A stretch of 7,893 bases of DNA from Actinomycetota bacterium (GTDB lineage: Bacteria > Actinomycetota > Thermoleophilia > Solirubrobacterales > 70-9). Shown in pieces: positions 5,803 through 7,893 of the stretch. Position 1 is the stretch's first letter, and the number at the start of each line of letters is the position of its first letter. The notes under the pieces were generated by a model. It was not told the DNA's origin. It worked only from the letters and a program-made list of their open reading frames with translations, and did no database searches. A program made the translations under genes and the position numbers. Location of the stretch: contig VAYL01000060.1 in assembly GCA_005884305.1 (NCBI GenBank), positions 8,360-16,252 of the forward strand, written 5' to 3'.

Positions 5803-6512
5803 TGGGTGCCCGGGTCTGGCTCGTCATCCCGACCTACAACGAATCGGCGAACTTGGAGGCAATCGTCGACGCTGCGCTCGACGCCCTGCCGCCATCGCGC
5901 CGGCTGCTGATCGTCGATGACGGCTCGCCCGACGGGACGGGGGAGATCGCGGACCGGCTCACGGCGGCGCACGACGACGTCGCGGTCCTGCACCGCGCCA
6001 GCAAGGAGGGGTTGGGCCCCGCCTACGTCGCCGGATTTCACGAGGCGCTGGGCGGCGGCGCCGAGATCGTTGCGCAGATGGACGCCGACTTCTCGCATGA
6101 CCCGCACGACCTTCCGCGCCTGCTAGAAGCGGCCGAGGACGCCGACCTGGTGCTGGGCTCGCGCTACGTCAACGGCGGCAGGGTGAGCGACTGGGGCCCG
6201 ACCCGCCGCGCGGTAAGCCGCTGGGGCAGCGCCTATGCCAGGGCAGCGCTCGGCATCGACGTCCATGACCTCACCGGCGGCTTCAAGGTCTTTCGCCGGA
6301 CGGTCCTGGAGGCGATCGACCTGGAATCGCTCGCCTCGCTGGGGTACGCGTTTCAGGTCGAGACCACGTTCCGGGCCATCAAGGCCGGGTTCCGCGTCAT
6401 CGAGGTCCCGATTGTCTTTCACGACCGGCGAGTAGGCGAGTCGAAGATGAGCGGCGGGATCGTCCTCGAGGCCGCGTGGCGCGTCCCGGCGATGCGGCTG
6501 CGGGGCCGCTGA
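5802..6512 (+). CDS. GT2 glycosyltransferase, probable polyprenol-phosphate mannosyltransferase (Dpm1/Ppm1-like)
   Basis: This 236-residue enzyme most resembles the dolichol/polyprenol monophosphomannose synthases. These transfer mannose from GDP-mannose to polyprenyl phosphate on the cytoplasmic membrane face, supplying lipid-linked mannose for glycans and lipoglycans. The GT-A fold signatures are IPTYNE (9-14), VDDGSPDGT (38-46) and the metal-binding QMDADFSHDP (92-101). LGSRYVNGG (118-126), TGGFKVFRR (158-166), YAFQVE (182-187) and the Dpm1-type GESKMS (212-217) follow. There is no C-terminal membrane domain or fused acyltransferase, so it is a soluble or peripheral Dpm1-type enzyme; another polyprenyl-phosphate hexose transferase is possible. 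I chose ATG 5802 because in-frame GTG codons upstream lie inside the repeat and add residues before the conserved V-W-L-V-I-P strand. No clear ribosome binding site precedes it. Confidence 0.85.
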   Translation: MGARVWLVIPTYNESANLEAIVDAALDALPPSRRLLIVDDGSPDGTGEIADRLTAAHDDVAVLHRASKEGLGPAYVAGFHEALGGGAEIVAQMDADFSHDPHDLPRLLEAAEDADLVLGSRYVNGGRVSDWGPTRRAVSRWGSAYARAALGIDVHDLTGGFKVFRRTVLEAIDLESLASLGYAFQVETTFRAIKAGFRVIEVPIVFHDRRVGESKMSGGIVLEAAWRVPAMRLRGR

Positions 6513-6553
6513 GGTGCGACCTGCTCGGCACCGATCTACATATGCTTCCGCGG

Positions 6554-6573
6554 CCCGGCCGCCCGTGGCCGGG
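6554..6573 (+). terminator. Hairpin between glycosyltransferase and trxA, possible terminator
   Basis: CCCGGCC and GGCCGGG form a perfect 7-bp stem with a 6-nt loop, 41 bp after the glycosyltransferase stop. An AT-rich tract including TATATTTTG follows a few bases later but is not a U-run directly at the stem. It may end the glycosyltransferase transcript and insulate trxA. Confidence 0.4.
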
Positions 6574-6576
6574 AGG

Positions 6577-6585
6577 TACTATATT
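6577..6585 (+). promoter_or_regulatory. Candidate trxA promoter (-10 region)
   Basis: TACTATATT contains two overlapping -10-like hexamers, TACTAT and TATATT, in the only markedly AT-rich stretch before trxA. No matching -35 is apparent; the upstream position is occupied by the GC-rich hairpin. A start near 6590 would give a leader of roughly 65 nt containing a small GGCGG/CCGCC inverted repeat (6598-6612). Confidence 0.4.
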
Positions 6586-6642
6586 TTGTAAAGCATTGGC
6601 GGACCAACCGCCGCCGGTGACCGAGATGAACGGCGATCGATC

Positions 6643-6647
6643 AGGAG
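6643..6647 (+). promoter_or_regulatory. Ribosome binding site of trxA
   Basis: AGGAG lies 7 nt before the GTG at 6655 and fixes this as the start. It is the clearest Shine-Dalgarno sequence in the window, in contrast to the seemingly leaderless starts of marR, polX and the TSUP operon. Confidence 0.7.
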
Positions 6648-6654
6648 AGACAAG

Positions 6655-6981
6655 GTGACTGGGAAGCTTCCCGACGTGACCGATGGAACCTTCCAGTCCG
6701 AGGTGCTCGACTCCGAGCATCCCGTGCTGGTCGACTTCTGGGCCCCCTGGTGCGGTCCGTGCCGCGTCGTCCATCCGATTCTCGAGGAGATGGCGGCCGA
6801 GCGCGATGACCTGCGGATCGTCAGCCTGAACACCGACGAGAACCAGCAAACGGCGGCGAAGTACGAGGTTCTCTCGATTCCGACGCTGATCCTGTTCAAG
6901 GACGGCGCCGAGGCAAAGCGCGTGATCGGCGCCATGCCGAAGCGGCGCCTCGAGTCCGAGCTCGAGCCGGCGCTGGCGTAA
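6655..6981 (+). CDS. trxA: Thioredoxin
   Basis: This 108-residue protein has the normal length and order of a cytoplasmic thioredoxin. It reduces protein disulfides and is itself recycled by thioredoxin reductase. The redox-active site is WCGPC at 32-36 (C33, C36), preceded by VLVDFWAP with the buried aspartate D27. The cis-proline loop is SIPT (74-77) and the following strand is LILFKDGAE. There is no signal peptide. The GTG start follows a strong AGGAG. A 10-codon frame starting at ATG 6626 ends on this start codon (GTGA), possibly by chance. The gene is convergent with the HAD gene, only 10 bp from its stop. No reductase gene is present nearby. Confidence 0.95.
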   Translation: MTGKLPDVTDGTFQSEVLDSEHPVLVDFWAPWCGPCRVVHPILEEMAAERDDLRIVSLNTDENQQTAAKYEVLSIPTLILFKDGAEAKRVIGAMPKRRLESELEPALA

Positions 6982-6991
6982 GCCCACCGCT

Positions 6992-7642
6992 CTACCGCAG
7001 GCGGTCGAGCGCTGCCGGCAGCTCGACCAGCGAGTCGAGCACGACGTCGGCGAGCTCGAGGGCGTCGTGCGCGGGCGGGAAGTCCGGTCGCGGCACGACC
7101 GCAACGAGCATCCCCGCCGCCTTGCCTGCTCTGATGCCGTTGGTCGAGTCCTCGATCGCGGCGCAGGCAGCGGGCTCGACGTCGAGCCTGCGCGCCGCCT
7201 CGAGGTAGACGTCGGGCGCGGGCTTTCCGCGCTCCACCTCCTCCGATGACACGGTGGCTGCGAAGCAGTCGGTCAGGCTCGTGAGATCGAGAACCAGATC
7301 GATGATCGGCCGGTTCGACGACGACGCGAGCCCGAGGGGCCAGGCGCCGGCCAGGTCGCGCACGGTCTCCACCGCGCCCGGCAGGAGCGGAAGGTCACGC
7401 CGGTAGCGATCCTCGAGCCGCGCCACGACCAGGCGGGAGATCTCATCCGGCGGCATCGGCACGCCCATCGTCTCGTGCATGTATCGCGACCATTCGAGCG
7501 AGCTCATGCCCATCATGTCCCGCTGCGCGTGGTCGTGCCAGCGCCCGCCCGACTCGCGGGTGAGCTGCTCGCGTACCGAGTCCCACACGGACTCGGAGTC
7601 GACGAGCACGCCGTCGAGGTCGAAGATGACGGCGGCGATCAC
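6992..7642 (-). CDS. HAD-superfamily hydrolase, subfamily IA (beta-phosphoglucomutase/sugar phosphatase-like)
   Basis: The 216-residue protein has the standard subfamily IA layout. Motif I is FDLDGVLVDSE (D8 nucleophile, D10), followed by a helical cap at about 17-85. PLLPGAVETVRDL (85-97) marks the return to the core. Motif II is the serine cluster ASSSN (106-110), motif III is GKPAPDVY (139-146, K140), and motif IV is IEDSTNGIRAGKAAGM (163-178; E164, D165). These fit small sugar-phosphate phosphatases and beta-phosphoglucomutase relatives; the exact substrate cannot be told. The GTG at 7642 was chosen because it lies in a GTGA overlap with the upstream gene's stop and starts 7 residues before the nucleophile, as usual. 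Translation is probably coupled to the upstream gene. Confidence 0.9.
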   Translation of the reverse strand: MIAAVIFDLDGVLVDSESVWDSVREQLTRESGGRWHDHAQRDMMGMSSLEWSRYMHETMGVPMPPDEISRLVVARLEDRYRRDLPLLPGAVETVRDLAGAWPLGLASSSNRPIIDLVLDLTSLTDCFAATVSSEEVERGKPAPDVYLEAARRLDVEPAACAAIEDSTNGIRAGKAAGMLVAVVPRPDFPPAHDALELADVVLDSLVELPAALDRLR

Positions 7643-7893
7643 TGGCCGGCCCGTAACAGCAGCGCCGAGCGCTCGCTCAGCACCCTGTTCCCTTTGAGGT
7701 CGCGCAGACGGACGCGAACGGCATGCATCGCCTCGAAGCGCCACAGAACGAAGTAGGGCGCGAGCCCCTGTTCATCGGCCAGATGGAACGGCCCCGGCGG
7801 TCGGCGCACCTTGAAGTTCGTGCTCAGAACGGGGATCACGTCGGTTCGCACGTGGCTGGGCCCGCCGTGGTGCACAACCTCGGCCCCGAGGTA
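7639..7893 (-). CDS. Unrecognised protein, partial (N-terminus outside window)
   Basis: The last 84 residues of a protein enter from the right edge; the frame remains open to the window end. The visible part begins YLGAEVVHHGGPSHVRTDV and includes VLSTNFKVRRPPGPFHLADE and LAPYFVLWRFEAMHAVRVRL, ending LLLRAGQ. It alternates hydrophobic and charged residues like a beta-rich domain and has no membrane segment. I do not recognise the family. Its TGA overlaps the GTG of the HAD gene by 4 bp, so the two share an operon and possibly a pathway. A start at GTG 7875 is possible, but codons upstream continue in the same style, which favours a longer gene. Confidence 0.6.
   Translation of the reverse strand, partial: YLGAEVVHHGGPSHVRTDVIPVLSTNFKVRRPPGPFHLADEQGLAPYFVLWRFEAMHAVRVRLRDLKGNRVLSERSALLLRAGQ

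Noticed and set aside
5604..6107. N-terminal extension of polX through the repeats to 6107, giving a 748-residue protein
   Set aside because: It would be antisense to the glycosyltransferase and contain the repeat as protein. The family length and a TANNNT box favour the ATG at 5603.
6598..6612. GGCGG/CCGCC inverted repeat in the trxA leader as a riboswitch or operator
   Set aside because: Arms of only 5 bp in GC-rich DNA are expected by chance, and no known riboswitch pattern is recognisable.
7643..7744. Longer start of the HAD phosphatase at 7744
   Set aside because: The extension is antisense-like Arg-rich sequence overlapping the upstream gene; the GTG at 7642 in a GTGA overlap fits the family start.

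Overview
The window is about 7.9 kb of very GC-rich bacterial chromosome with compact gene packing, frequent GTG starts and stop/start overlaps (TGATG or GTGA) inside operons. Gene content (half-size TSUP permeases, trehalose-phosphate phosphatase, MarR-MFS pair, PolX, polyprenol-phosphate mannosyltransferase-like GT2, thioredoxin) and probable leaderless promoters (a TANNNT box 7-8 nt before a start codon) fit a high-GC actinobacterium, possibly of the Thermoleophilia type. That placement is inference; there is no rRNA or other phylogenetic marker here. No tRNA, rRNA, CRISPR array, transposase or prophage gene is visible.

Layout. (1) 1-512, minus: two half-size TSUP permease genes overlapping by one base; the downstream one runs off the left edge. 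(2) 557-1938, plus: an OtsB-type trehalose-6-phosphate phosphatase overlapping by one base with a four-helix membrane protein of unknown function. (3) 1865-3570, minus: a marR-MFS efflux operon with a perfect inverted repeat covering the probable marR promoter; its 3' end overlaps the convergent membrane gene by 74 bp. (4) 3647-5603, minus: a complete PolX DNA polymerase with PHP domain, followed by a possible small acidic protein and a hairpin. (5) 5604-6512, plus: three copies of a 48-bp repeat, readable as a Trp-rich 50-residue peptide whose stop overlaps the start of a GT2 glycosyltransferase. (6) 6655-6981, plus: thioredoxin with its own AT-rich promoter region and a good ribosome binding site. 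(7) 6992-7893, minus: a HAD phosphatase overlapping by 4 bp with the end of an unrecognised gene that enters from the right.

The genes do not form one pathway. They are short independent units: anion/sulfur-compound transport, trehalose synthesis, regulated efflux, DNA repair, lipid-linked mannose supply, redox and sugar-phosphate metabolism. The largest stretch without a confident gene is 3571-3860 (290 bp).

The most unusual features are the 48-bp repeat block directly abutting the glycosyltransferase start, and a recurring arrangement in which a short upstream reading frame ends on the start codon of the next gene (otsB, the glycosyltransferase and trxA). These are candidate regulatory leaders, but chance or a non-coding palindromic repeat could explain them.
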